Positions 9,133 to 17,322 of a DNA stretch of 64,000 nucleotides are shown here, in pieces. The DNA is taken from the NCBI GenBank assembly GCA_050633785.1, contig JBOEHE010000020.1, positions 62,001-126,000 on the forward strand, written 5' to 3'. Below the pieces are notes generated by a model. The model saw only the letters and a list, made by a program, of their open reading frames with translations, was not told the origin of the DNA and made no database searches. Position numbers and translations under genes: made by a program. Position 1 is the stretch's first letter. The number at the start of each line of letters is the position of its first letter. Source of the stretch: CALKZN01 sp050633785. Lineage in GTDB: Bacteria; Pseudomonadota; Gammaproteobacteria; Arenicellales; Arenicellaceae.

Positions 9133-9864
9133 TCATGCCTTGTCCATCACAAACAAATACCCTTTGCCGCGAACCGTTTTAATGCGGGTTGGCTCATCCG
9201 AATCATCACCCAACAATTTTCGCAGCCGGGAAATACGAATATCCATAGCTCGGTCGATGCCATCATACTCTATTCCACAAAGAGCCTGGTAAAGATCATC
9301 ACGACTCAAAACCGTTCCAGCATTGCTGGCCAAGTACCATAACAGGTCAAACTCACCCGTGGTTAAGCGAATATCCTGCCTCTGCAATTGCGCCTGCCGT
9401 GTAAGCAGATTAATCATCAGAGAACCAGAAACAATTTCCTGACGTTCAGTTTTAGGCTTACTGGTAACATCAGGCGCAATCCGGCGCAATAATGTTCTCA
9501 CTCGAGCCAGCAAGACACGAGGCTCAACCGGCTTAGTCACATAATCATCCGCACCCAGTTCCAAGCCGACTATTTGGTCCACATCCTCATCCTGAGCCGT
9601 CATCATCATAATGGCTCCTTGATAATGGGGGCGTACCCGGCGACAGACTTCCAAACCATCCAGTCCCGGAAGCATTAAATCTAAAATGACCAGATCTGGT
9701 TGAGAATCAATAATGGTATTAACCGCTATATCTCCTCGAGACTCGGCTTGAATAGCAAAACCATGGTTTTGCATATACTCACATACCAGGCTAGCAAGTC
9801 GTTGGTCATCTTCAACTAATAATAATGATTGATAAGCCATGCTATTTTCTATTGTTTCTACCAT
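9133..9864 (-). CDS. OmpR/PhoB-family response regulator
   Basis: The 243-residue protein has a receiver domain (VEDD acidic pocket near 17-20, phospho-acceptor Asp62 in LVILDLML, conserved Lys in YVTKPVEPR) and a C-terminal winged-helix domain with the usual RISRLRKLLGDD...IKTVRGKGYLF sequence. It binds DNA after phosphorylation by the adjacent kinase. ATG 9864 has no clear ribosome binding site; an internal ATG at 9840 (MAYQSLLLVEDD) would give the more usual N-terminus. It is the first gene of the kinase/MipA/lipoprotein series. Confidence 0.85.
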   Translation of the reverse strand: MVETIENSMAYQSLLLVEDDQRLASLVCEYMQNHGFAIQAESRGDIAVNTIIDSQPDLVILDLMLPGLDGLEVCRRVRPHYQGAIMMMTAQDEDVDQIVGLELGADDYVTKPVEPRVLLARVRTLLRRIAPDVTSKPKTERQEIVSGSLMINLLTRQAQLQRQDIRLTTGEFDLLWYLASNAGTVLSRDDLYQALCGIEYDGIDRAMDIRISRLRKLLGDDSDEPTRIKTVRGKGYLFVMDKA

Positions 9865-9927
9865 GTTTTAACCGCATCGAGTGGATAATTCTTCTTCTAG
9901 GATTGTTATAGTACTTTTATAACCAGT

Positions 9928-10236
9928 TTATCCCGACATAGCCAGTAGTCGTTTGTTATAGATTTGTACATTTAAGCTAAGCTCAAGTTGGGATACAGCA
10001 ATAAAAAAAACCTCATCGATACTGTTATCATCGATGAGGCTGTTGTCGGAATGCCCGTTTAACTCACGTTCGAACTCTCGTTCAAATTCTAGCTCCTCAC
10101 GCCAGTCGTCCAGGCTTTGTTGTAAATGTTGCTTACCTCCCTGACGCTTAGCAGTCGCACTTTTTTCGTGCACACCGCCTTTACGCAACAAGGGTGACCT
10201 TGCAACGGGGTTTCTAATGCTGGGTTTTGTTGGCAT
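9928..10236 (-). CDS. Small charged protein in rtcB operon (102 aa)
   Basis: I do not recognise this protein. Residues 1-40 are strongly basic (NPVARSPLLRKGGVHEKS), which could contact RNA. Residues 40-62 are a charged helix with EFEREFEREL repeats, and the rest is acidic then hydrophobic. It starts at ATG 10236, overlapping the end of the upstream gene by 23 bases, so translation is probably coupled. Co-transcription with rtcB suggests a part in RNA repair, but that is inference from position only. Confidence 0.55.
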   Translation of the reverse strand: MPTKPSIRNPVARSPLLRKGGVHEKSATAKRQGGKQHLQQSLDDWREELEFEREFERELNGHSDNSLIDDNSIDEVFFIAVSQLELSLNVQIYNKRLLAMSG

Positions 10237-11179
10237 AACTGCCTCCTTTGTGTTTTAAATAGTGTTGTGAAAAATCCAATTCATAAAAGTCGATATCGGG
10301 CTCTCTTCGAACCACCTGTTGATAGGTTCGTGTTCGCAGCAAAAACTCCGGCGCATTCCATACTTGCCTAAAAACAAACTTTTTCGGCAAGTCAGAATAT
10401 AATGACACCGGCGGTGCCCACTGCTTATCCATCTGTTTCACTCGCCACCCCGAACGTGCAGTGTGCATGAATACCTTGGAAATACCCAACTCTTTACGAA
10501 TAAATTCAACAGCAGCCATCAACATAGTTTCCGGCCAGATTTTTAAGTAAGGCTCAAACCAACGCAAATACTGTTGTTTATCCTGACAATTACGACATGA
10601 ACACGCCATTGCTCGTTTATAGATTGACATCATTTCACGAGCCCCATCACTTTGAATCTCTTCAATCAAGGCTTCATCAGTCGAAAAGTCCAGATCGATA
10701 CGTGCCCACGCCAAAGTGTCCCGAGCGGTTTCCCCATCGTGAGCATTACGCACCGGGTGCCCATAATAAGGGTTGAAACTCCAGTTCTTGCCCATGTATT
10801 TTTCCAGCAGAACCTGATGTTGTTTGGGCAAATTCAATTGCAATACCAGATTATCACCATGACGTGATACCTGAGACCAACCACGACGATAATAAGACCA
10901 TTTATCAACCGTCAGCAGAAACGGCAAGGAGGGTTCCTGCCACACGCTGTTTAAGCGCGGCAAGTGAACAATTCCATCACCACAATTTGCCAACAGATCT
11001 TTCAGAACAACATTGTGCAACAATTTAGCATAAGCTGATTGCTGTAATTCTTTCACCGCTATATCGTTGTTCAATAACAGAGACAGCAGTTTCGGTGCAT
11101 ACGCATTTTTATAATAACGGTAATGCGTTTTGCCTTGCGGCAAACACGCAATCACCTCATCTAATACAACAGTTTCCAT
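10214..11179 (-). CDS. Uncharacterised rtcB-partner protein with EEIQSD motif (321 aa)
   Basis: The start is ATG 11179, with GAGGT 7 bases upstream; an earlier in-frame TTG at 11200 lacks this. The middle of the protein reads TLAWARIDLDF and EALIEEIQSDG, followed by a CxCxxC element (ACSCRNCQ), KIWPETML and then SKVFMHT. I recall an EIQSDW...WPE...AW.T order from acetyltransferase-like domains of large phage polyvalent proteins; here the Trp is Gly. The likeness is from memory and distant. The gene is 27 bp behind rtcB and overlaps the next gene, so the three form an operon. Possible roles include modifying RNA or protein in the repair pathway. Confidence 0.55.
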   Translation of the reverse strand: METVVLDEVIACLPQGKTHYRYYKNAYAPKLLSLLLNNDIAVKELQQSAYAKLLHNVVLKDLLANCGDGIVHLPRLNSVWQEPSLPFLLTVDKWSYYRRGWSQVSRHGDNLVLQLNLPKQHQVLLEKYMGKNWSFNPYYGHPVRNAHDGETARDTLAWARIDLDFSTDEALIEEIQSDGAREMMSIYKRAMACSCRNCQDKQQYLRWFEPYLKIWPETMLMAAVEFIRKELGISKVFMHTARSGWRVKQMDKQWAPPVSLYSDLPKKFVFRQVWNAPEFLLRTRTYQQVVRREPDIDFYELDFSQHYLKHKGGSYANKTQH

Positions 11180-11206
11180 TAGCTGTACCTCTACATTCAA
11201 CTTAGT

Positions 11207-12403
11207 TTAACCTTTGATACAAACTACCTGTTTAAGGGTATGTACCACTTCTACCAGATCATCCTGATTGGCCATCACTCGATCAATATCTTTATACGCT
11301 GCAGGAATCTCATCGATCACTGCTTTGTCTTTACGGCATTCAACACCCTGGGTCTGTTGCTCCAGATCAATCTGATTAAATTGCTTTTTAGCTGCTGTGC
11401 GGCTCATAACTCGCCCAGCACCGTGTGAACAGGAACAAAAAGATGACTCATCCCCCTTGCCACGAACAATAAAAGATTTAGCCCCCATGCTACCCGGAAT
11501 AATACCCAGTTCACCTTGTCCAGCACGGATCGCTCCTTTACGGGTAACAAACACAGACTCACCAAAATGAAACTCTTCAGCCACATAATTATGGTGGCAA
11601 TTAATGGCTTCTTTGGTGATTTTGAATGTTGGCAATTTTTGTTTGAGCACTTTCAACACCAGACGCATCATCTCGCGGCGATTGGTCATAGCATAGTCTT
11701 GCGCCCAACCAACAGCTTCTACATAATCATCAAAGTTATCAGTACCTTCACTGAAATATGCCAAGTCTCGATCCGGCAAATTCTGTTGAATTTTCTGCAT
11801 ATCCCGCCGAGCTAATTCAATAAAATATTGACCAATCGCATTACCAACCCCTCGACTACCTGAATGCAACATTACCCAGACATCATCATTTTCATCCAAA
11901 CACAACTCGATAAAATGATTACCTCCACCCAAGGTTGCCAATTGACGAACCCATGTCTGGTAAGGTTTTTTCTGTTTATTACGCAATTTAGGATGTTTAT
12001 CCCAGATAGCCCCCAGACCATTGGATAATGCTCGCACTGTTGAATCTGGCACCGCATCGTACTTGTGGATATTGAAGCCCACTGGCACTTCACGCTCAAT
12101 AGCACTGCGAGTACCCCGCAGGTTATCGGGCAATTGCTCTGCTCGCAAACTCAAACGTACTGCATTCATGCCACAACCAATATCCACACCTACAGCAGCC
12201 GGAATAATGGCTCCCTTGGTTGGAATTACAGAGCCTACTGTGGCTCCAATCCCCCTGTGCACATCTGGCATAGCAGCGATATGCGAATGAATAAATGGCA
12301 TTTGTGACATATTGATCAACTGTTGATAAGCGCCATTATCAATATCATCCGTAAAAATTTTGACGGGCACTCGGCCCTTGTTTATTACCTGTTTAATAGG
12401 CAT
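11207..12403 (-). CDS. rtcB: RtcB 3'-phosphate/5'-OH RNA ligase
   Basis: RtcB joins RNA 2',3'-cyclic-phosphate or 3'-phosphate ends to 5'-OH ends with GTP and Mn2+, repairing tRNAs and other cleaved RNAs. The 398-residue length is that of bacterial RtcB. Visible motifs are PDVHRGIGATVGSV, the metal site VGVDIGCGMN with Cys77, LGGGNHFIE, MLHSGSRGVGN and the guanylylated-His motif CSHGAGRVMSR. AGGTGA lies just upstream of ATG 12403. It is the first gene of a three-gene operon and has a leader of about 390 bases with a sigma-70-like promoter and strong secondary structure. No rtcA, archease, rtcR or prfH is in the window. Confidence 0.95.
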   Translation of the reverse strand: MPIKQVINKGRVPVKIFTDDIDNGAYQQLINMSQMPFIHSHIAAMPDVHRGIGATVGSVIPTKGAIIPAAVGVDIGCGMNAVRLSLRAEQLPDNLRGTRSAIEREVPVGFNIHKYDAVPDSTVRALSNGLGAIWDKHPKLRNKQKKPYQTWVRQLATLGGGNHFIELCLDENDDVWVMLHSGSRGVGNAIGQYFIELARRDMQKIQQNLPDRDLAYFSEGTDNFDDYVEAVGWAQDYAMTNRREMMRLVLKVLKQKLPTFKITKEAINCHHNYVAEEFHFGESVFVTRKGAIRAGQGELGIIPGSMGAKSFIVRGKGDESSFCSCSHGAGRVMSRTAAKKQFNQIDLEQQTQGVECRKDKAVIDEIPAAYKDIDRVMANQDDLVEVVHTLKQVVCIKG

Positions 12404-12564
12404 AGATCACCTGTATTATTCAACACAGATCGAACGCACACTTCCCTGGCACAACAAATAATCCAGATAAAACACTTATCTTGATAAACGCGAAATCTAT
12501 TCGAATGCTTATCTTAAGCGCAATGCTTCGACACTATGTATTAATTTGATCTTCTTGGATCTTT

Positions 12565-12797
12565 AAGAACTGCTGTTCTGAACAGCAGGTATGATTTAAG
12601 AAGACTGACCACGCAGCCTTCTAATTCAGGAGAGGCTACGTATGAATGAAAAAATATTCTTGCTTTGAACCTATGAGGCCCCACGCGATAACTCCATTCA
12701 CGCTTTTGACATGAGCACTGCAAGCGGATGCACAGATGGCATCGCAACGCATGGCGCGGCTCATTGGGTTCAATTTTTGGTTCAAATATTTCATAGC
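12565..12797 (-). ncRNA. Candidate structured RNA / rtcB leader
   Basis: Reading the minus strand, three dyads occur in order. A long-range stem pairs GAACC and ATGAG (arms within 12758-12771) with CTCAT and GGTTC (within 12667-12680), enclosing about 75 bases that have a smaller imperfect stem. Then an 8-bp hairpin, ACGTAGCC with GGCTGCGT (12641-12634 and 12618-12611). Last, a perfect 8-bp hairpin, CTGCTGTT/AACAGCAG (12588-12570), followed by TTCTT. A promoter lies just upstream. It might be a separate RNA or an mRNA leader for rtcB. The GGTTCAA boxes recall a tRNA T-loop, but I cannot fold a tRNA here. Confidence 0.4.
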
Positions 12798-12803
12798 GAG
12801 CGA

Positions 12804-12831
12804 ATCATACTCCTGAAAAATTAAATGTCAA
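12804..12831 (-). promoter_or_regulatory. Sigma-70-like promoter toward rtcB
   Basis: On the minus strand TTGACA (12831-12826) and TATGAT (12809-12804) are separated by 16 bases, so the predicted start is near 12797. AGGAGTATG overlaps the -10 and would begin a five-codon frame whose TGA overlaps the next ATG; that is probably incidental. Confidence 0.6.
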
Positions 12832-12898
12832 ATAGTTTTTAATGCCTTCATCTAAAGAAAAACACGCTTACCAGAATTCGGCTCATTTGACACTAATT

Positions 12899-12928
12899 GT
12901 AAAGTTTTGCCAATTTTTGTCACTTTAC
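12899..12928. promoter_or_regulatory. Candidate upstream activating site for the sigma-54 promoter
   Basis: GTAAAGT (12899-12905) and ACTTTAC (12922-12928) form an inverted repeat about 105-135 bases upstream of the predicted sigma-54 start, the usual distance for an enhancer-binding activator. This is position plus symmetry only. Confidence 0.3.
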
Positions 12929-13007
12929 GTTCTATAAACTTGATTGAAAAACTGGACCGAGTACGAAAAAACAATGATTTAGACGAGATTTAACATTGCG
13001 TTACATT

Positions 13008-13024
13008 TGGCACGGCTATTGCTT
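13008..13024 (+). promoter_or_regulatory. Consensus sigma-54 (-24/-12) promoter
   Basis: TGGCACGGCTATTGCTT matches the RpoN consensus TGGCACG-N4-TTGCW at every defined position with correct GG-N10-GC spacing. The predicted start, near 13034, gives a leader of about 50 bases to the 65-residue gene at 13085. Confidence 0.75.
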
Positions 13025-13084
13025 CTTATAACAAGTATAAGAAAACCGTAACTAACGATTCAGAAGAAGTAGAGCAGACACCTA

Positions 13085-13282
13085 ATGACCACACTAGCAA
13101 AACATATCTTAGATGAACTTTCCCAGTTAGCAGAAGAGATTATCCTCAGCGACGACAAAATCTACACAAAAGACGAAGAAGTCGTAAAAATACAAATGAT
13201 GGAAGGCAGCTATGTTGTCGAAGAAGTCACCATACAATGCGATGACGAAACTCCCAGCATAGATTTTTCAAAACTAATTTAG
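13085..13282 (+). CDS. Small acidic protein under sigma-54 control (65 aa)
   Basis: I do not recognise this protein. It is acidic, with a helical first half (LAKHILDELSQLAEEIILS) and a beta-like second half ending in PSIDFSKLI. It has no signal peptide, TM segment or cysteine cluster apart from one Cys. Reality is supported by a consensus sigma-54 promoter 60 bases upstream and a strong intrinsic terminator 18 bases after its stop, which make a tight single-gene unit. It lies back to back with the rtcB leader, so a link to RNA repair stress is possible but unproved. The ribosome binding site (AGAGCAG) is weak. Confidence 0.65.
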   Translation: MTTLAKHILDELSQLAEEIILSDDKIYTKDEEVVKIQMMEGSYVVEEVTIQCDDETPSIDFSKLI

Positions 13283-13300
13283 CCTCACGGGGTAAAGTGG

Positions 13301-13335
13301 AAGCTGTGCAGTGGGATGTGCTGCACAGCTTTTTT
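13301..13335 (+). terminator. Intrinsic terminator of the ORF65 unit
   Basis: AAGCTGTGCAG (13301-13311) and CTGCACAGCTT (13321-13331) form a perfect 11-bp stem with a 9-base loop followed by TTTTT. Confidence 0.9.
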
Positions 13336-13360
13336 ATACCCGCTTTCCATCAACATCAAA

Positions 13361-14998
13361 TCATGAGCTGCATGACAGCATAGAACATCCCGGTTTCTGT
13401 CGCGCCCACTGTGGCCTTTTCTGCGCAAACTTCAGATATTTTTCCTGTTCCTGATAAGGGTTTAAAAATGCCTGTTGCAATTCTGATACCATTGAAAAAT
13501 CACCTTCCGTAGCTCGTTCAATCGCCATTTGCGCCAAATAGTTACGCGGCACATACAAAGGGTTGACTGAATTCATATTAGAACGCCGCTCAGCTACATC
13601 AACACCTTCTTTTTGCAACCTCAAACGATATCTTTGTAACCACGCGTTCAAACGCTGCTGATGCTCAGGGTGTTCTACATCAGTATATAAAACATCTGCA
13701 AAAAAACGGCTATCATCATCATCGCTAAGATCTGCTAAACGCCGGTAAAATAAGGTCATATCAGTTTCAACCAACCGCAGAATATCAGACAACTCCATCA
13801 TCAGACTACGATCATCTTCATGGAACTGTTGCATTCCCAACTTCTCAGCCATCATCTGGTCCCACTGCGACTGGTAAGCTGTCTGATAGTCAGCCAATGC
13901 CTGTTCCAGGCCTTCTGACTCGCCAATAAGAGGATGAATGGCCAGAGCCAGGCGATGCAGGTTCCATAAACCAATTTGCGGTTGCTGCCCATAACAATAA
14001 CGCTTGCCCGGCAAATCGGTGGTATTTGGCGTCCATTCAGGGTCATAATTATCCAGCCATCCATAAGGGCCATAGTCAATGGTCAAACCCAAAATCGACA
14101 TATTGTCAGTATTCATCACACCATGAACAAATCCTACCCGCATCCAATGCACCATCAATGTCGCTGTGCGCTGACATACTTCATTAAACCAATCGACATA
14201 GAGTGCCGTTGGACTTTCATCCGAGCTTTTCACAGCATGACGCGCTGCCAATTCCGGAAAGTCTGCATGAATAGTGAAATCAGCTATTTGACGTAAAGTG
14301 TCATGTTCATTACGTAATGATGGCAGTTCAAAATTGCCAAAACGGATAAATGACGGTGCAACCCGGCAGACAATAGCACCAGGCTCGAATGCAGAACGGC
14401 CATCATAAAACATATCGCGCTCGACCTGCTCACCTGTTAGAGCCAGGCTCAAGGCACGAGTCGTCGGCACTCCCAAATAATGCATAGCCTCACTGCACAG
14501 AAACTCGCGAATAGAAGAGCGCAGAACAGCCAAGCCATCTGCTGTACGTGAATAAGGTGTAGGCCCTGCGCCTTTGAGTTGCAAAGTCCAATGTTTTCCT
14601 TGCTCTGTTCGCAGTTCACCCAAATTAATGGCACGGCCATCGCCCAATTGTCCAGCCCAATGGCCAAACTGGTGACCGCCATAACACATTGCGTAAGGCT
14701 GCATTGCTGGCAAAAGTTGATTGCCTGAAAATACTTGCAAAAAAGTGTCAGTCTGACATTCCGTTGGTAACAAACCTATTTCACGAGCTAATGGTTCAGA
14801 ACAAGCAACCAGACTGGGGTTGCTTACTTGCGCAGGTTCTACCTTAGAGTAACTAGCATTCGCCACTTGCCGCACGAAATTGCGTTCCTGCGTATCTGCC
14901 GGCAATTGTTCAACAAATCGATTATCGAAGCTTAGCTCAGACAGTTTCAAGAGCTTGGAAAACTTTTGCTGTTCTGGGGATTGGGGGTGTGTTCGCAT
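13361..14998 (-). CDS. selO: SelO/YdiU protein adenylyltransferase (AMPylator)
   Basis: SelO is a pseudokinase-fold enzyme that transfers AMP from ATP to Ser, Thr or Tyr of target proteins in redox homeostasis. The 545-residue protein shows FDNRF near residue 25, NFVRQV, the HQFGHWAGQLGDGRA segment, nucleotide-binding LKGAGPTPYSRTADG, and the metal/catalytic stretch HGVMNTDNMS with IDYGPYGW. It ends in GCSMLSCSS, the C-terminal Cys position that is selenocysteine in eukaryotic SelO. ATG 14998 is the only reasonable start; a core start near FDNRF would also fit. It stands alone, facing the ORF65 gene. Confidence 0.92.
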   Translation of the reverse strand: MRTHPQSPEQQKFSKLLKLSELSFDNRFVEQLPADTQERNFVRQVANASYSKVEPAQVSNPSLVACSEPLAREIGLLPTECQTDTFLQVFSGNQLLPAMQPYAMCYGGHQFGHWAGQLGDGRAINLGELRTEQGKHWTLQLKGAGPTPYSRTADGLAVLRSSIREFLCSEAMHYLGVPTTRALSLALTGEQVERDMFYDGRSAFEPGAIVCRVAPSFIRFGNFELPSLRNEHDTLRQIADFTIHADFPELAARHAVKSSDESPTALYVDWFNEVCQRTATLMVHWMRVGFVHGVMNTDNMSILGLTIDYGPYGWLDNYDPEWTPNTTDLPGKRYCYGQQPQIGLWNLHRLALAIHPLIGESEGLEQALADYQTAYQSQWDQMMAEKLGMQQFHEDDRSLMMELSDILRLVETDMTLFYRRLADLSDDDDSRFFADVLYTDVEHPEHQQRLNAWLQRYRLRLQKEGVDVAERRSNMNSVNPLYVPRNYLAQMAIERATEGDFSMVSELQQAFLNPYQEQEKYLKFAQKRPQWARQKPGCSMLSCSS

Positions 14999-15096
14999 AA
15001 TCTAGGATAGTCGCATTAGCTGGATCATTTCGCAATATGAAGATGCACAAAGAGAGGCATTGCCCCTCTTTGCACCGTCGGATAAAACCACACTGC

Positions 15097-16503
15097 CTAT
15101 TCAGCAGCAAACCTTTTCTGAGACTGTGTCCACTTCAATTGTATAATAGCCCCATACCGGTCAACCAATGCAGCAATCACAATGATACTAGCACCAGTGA
15201 CTGCCAAACCAAGCCAACCAGTACTGAACAACATCTCAATTAAGGCCCCACATTGTGTCACCACAATACCCAGGAACAGACTAGCCCCCATCAGCATGCT
15301 GTACCTTGACCGAATCAAATATCCAAAGTAAACCAATGCCATACCAACTGTGATTCCAGAAAAAGCCGTAAACAGATTTTCATAAAATAATTGATTGAAC
15401 GCAAAGCCCAACAATACAGCACTACTGGCTAAATTCATAAATGCGGTTTGCAAGGCAACGCTGGAAGTACGACGCCACAGATCAAAGCACATCATTGAGA
15501 AAACAATGGCTGTTACTGGAATACGTAAATAACGCAGGTACATCAAATATTCCGAATGTATCAAGGCACTGAATACGACCTCAGACAATTGCAGAGCAAC
15601 AAAACCAGCAATGAATACGGAAACGATTTCTGTACCGCGTCGAATCATGGAATCAGCTTTGAGCAACAAGCCGGTTTGACGCAATATCAGATACGCAGTC
15701 ACTGCCATCACCAGCAAAGTAAGTTCGGTGAGTTGATAGAAAAAGAGACTCCTGACCAACATGATCAGCAAAGGCAAAAAAACGATAGCCCGTGCAAACC
15801 GAGCTTCCAATGTGGTATGTGCGGATTGTTGCTTCAACATTTTAATCAGCAATAAGGCGGCTACAGATACCAAAACAACCATTACCTCAGGTGTCCTTAG
15901 TGGTAAGAGCAGCAATAAATTTAAACCGATATACCACATCGTTAATGGTTTAGCAGAAGCACGCGATAGTATGGCAAAACCAAACCAGGCCAATGGCACC
16001 AATATAAGCAATGCAGAGACAGTCGCAAGACCAAGCACACTGACATCACCAGCAACCCAATGGGCAAAGCTGGGGTAATCAACCACCTGTTTATCCCAGG
16101 AAAATACCGAATACATCATAGCCCCAAGAGTTGTGAAATTGACCGTTATGGAAATCAAACCCAAGGAGAAAAATAAGCGTGCACTCTTATTATCACTCAG
16201 CAATTTGTACATACAGAAACCCGCACAGCCCAGTAAAAAGGTCTGTGCCAGCATCATGCCATGTCGATGAAAATCATTAGTTTCAGTCCAGCCCTGCATA
16301 AGAAATAACGACATCGAGGCAAGTAAAATCAACGCCCCTACAATACGCAAGATTTCAGAGAAAGTAGCAAAGCTCTTCAGACTTTGCGCAACCGTGTTAA
16401 AGATACCGGCTGAATCTTGCTCTGCTGAGAGCTTGGGTGCAAGTACAGGTTCATTGGTAGTGCTGCCGTGAGCCCCATAATTATTCGTTGTTGTACTATT
16501 CAT
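15097..16503 (-). CDS. Polytopic membrane protein paired with a PspA-like gene (468 aa)
   Basis: The protein begins with a soluble N-terminus of about 50 residues, then about 12-14 hydrophobic helices, and ends with a short Lys/Arg-rich tail. Its length and helix count recall DUF2157-like membrane proteins, but I cannot assign a family. Its start codon (16503) overlaps the end of the upstream PspA-like gene by 8 bases, so the two are translationally coupled. A membrane partner for a PspA-type effector at the inner membrane is the most economical reading. Confidence 0.65.
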   Translation of the reverse strand: MNSTTTNNYGAHGSTTNEPVLAPKLSAEQDSAGIFNTVAQSLKSFATFSEILRIVGALILLASMSLFLMQGWTETNDFHRHGMMLAQTFLLGCAGFCMYKLLSDNKSARLFFSLGLISITVNFTTLGAMMYSVFSWDKQVVDYPSFAHWVAGDVSVLGLATVSALLILVPLAWFGFAILSRASAKPLTMWYIGLNLLLLLPLRTPEVMVVLVSVAALLLIKMLKQQSAHTTLEARFARAIVFLPLLIMLVRSLFFYQLTELTLLVMAVTAYLILRQTGLLLKADSMIRRGTEIVSVFIAGFVALQLSEVVFSALIHSEYLMYLRYLRIPVTAIVFSMMCFDLWRRTSSVALQTAFMNLASSAVLLGFAFNQLFYENLFTAFSGITVGMALVYFGYLIRSRYSMLMGASLFLGIVVTQCGALIEMLFSTGWLGLAVTGASIIVIAALVDRYGAIIQLKWTQSQKRFAAE

Positions 16504-17191
16504 GACTCTTTACCTCCGACTCAGTGCCCTCAGACTTTGATTTTCCAATCAGTTCCTCCAGTTCATGGCGTAATTGTGCTTGTTGTTCACTCGACACAAA
16601 TTCAGCTTCCAATTCATCCAGAGGGTCGCATGACAAATCATCAATATGTCCAGCCGTAATTTCAGACCGAGTAATCGACACTTCCCATCGATCAAAAGCA
16701 TCTTCAACACCTCTTTCAGTTTCTCCGTTGATTCGACCAATTACCCGCATAGCTTCTGAAACCGCCTGACGTGATTTCATCACATTGCGCTGTTGAGACA
16801 CTTCCTGTAATCGAGCATCAATGTTTTTTACATTATCAACTAACTGCTGTTCTAAACGACTATGCTGACTTAAAGCCATATCCAGTTTTTCTATTTGTCC
16901 ACGGCATTGTTGACGTCTTTGCAAACATAACAAGGCTTTTTGTTCATCGGTCTCGGCCGATGTTTTAGCCCGTTCTGACCAATCAAGATCCGCTTGCTTT
17001 AACTCTTGTAAACGCTGCTGCATGGCCTGACCATCTTTTTGCACTCGTCGCAAACGAATTCTTGCCTCTGCGGCAGAGCTTTGTATTTCTTTTAGCATCG
17101 ACTCAACTACCGCATCATGGTTTTCAACTTGGCTGACAACTCTGTCGACGGAAGATAAGATAGTGGATGAAATTCGGTTAAATAATCGCAT
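16496..17191 (-). CDS. PspA/IM30-family coiled-coil protein
   Basis: This 231-residue protein is nearly all helical with heptad-like Leu/Gln patterns. Its N-terminus has the amphipathic MRLFNRISSTILSSVDRVV expected of PspA/Vipp1 proteins, which bind stressed inner membranes and preserve proton-motive force. The middle (about 40-150) is a long coiled coil with several Cys, and the tail is acidic. No pspF, pspB or pspC is adjacent. Instead the gene is followed by a polytopic membrane protein and faces an HTH regulator. The assignment rests on architecture more than identity. Confidence 0.65.
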   Translation of the reverse strand: MRLFNRISSTILSSVDRVVSQVENHDAVVESMLKEIQSSAAEARIRLRRVQKDGQAMQQRLQELKQADLDWSERAKTSAETDEQKALLCLQRRQQCRGQIEKLDMALSQHSRLEQQLVDNVKNIDARLQEVSQQRNVMKSRQAVSEAMRVIGRINGETERGVEDAFDRWEVSITRSEITAGHIDDLSCDPLDELEAEFVSSEQQAQLRHELEELIGKSKSEGTESEVKSHE

Positions 17192-17322
17192 AATAAGCCC
17201 TCATGTTTTTTATATATGAGACTCTAGGATGGCCACAAAGGCCCATTATTTAAACCAAAATGTTTTTTGTGGCATTATATTGCCTGCAAAGCACAAAAAA
17301 ACTGAACTTCAAGGAATAAAAA

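Larger units (their letters stand above)
12404..13084. other. Large regulatory intergenic region between rtcB and the ORF65 gene
   Basis: These 681 bases hold, from right to left, a sigma-54 promoter on the plus strand (13008-13024), a possible activator-binding inverted repeat (12899-12928), a sigma-70-like promoter on the minus strand (12804-12831) and a structured transcribed stretch toward rtcB (12565-12797). Open frames of 52 and 68 codons on the minus strand overlap one another in the structured stretch; neither resembles a known protein, so I treat that stretch as RNA. Confidence 0.55.

Noticed and set aside
12541..12747. Open frame of 68 codons upstream of rtcB on the minus strand
   Set aside because: It overlaps a 52-codon frame and three strong dyads, has no good ribosome binding site and no recognisable domain. 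RNA structure explains the region better.
12660..12790. Possible tRNA because of two GGTTCAA boxes upstream of rtcB
   Set aside because: No acceptor, D and anticodon arms can be folded around either box, so it is not a standard tRNA gene.
17192..17322. Possible sigma-54 promoter in front of the HTH gene and PspA-like genes (TGGCATTATATTGCC)
   Set aside because: The spacing between GG and GC is 9 bases, not 10, and sigma-54 promoters are strict about this.
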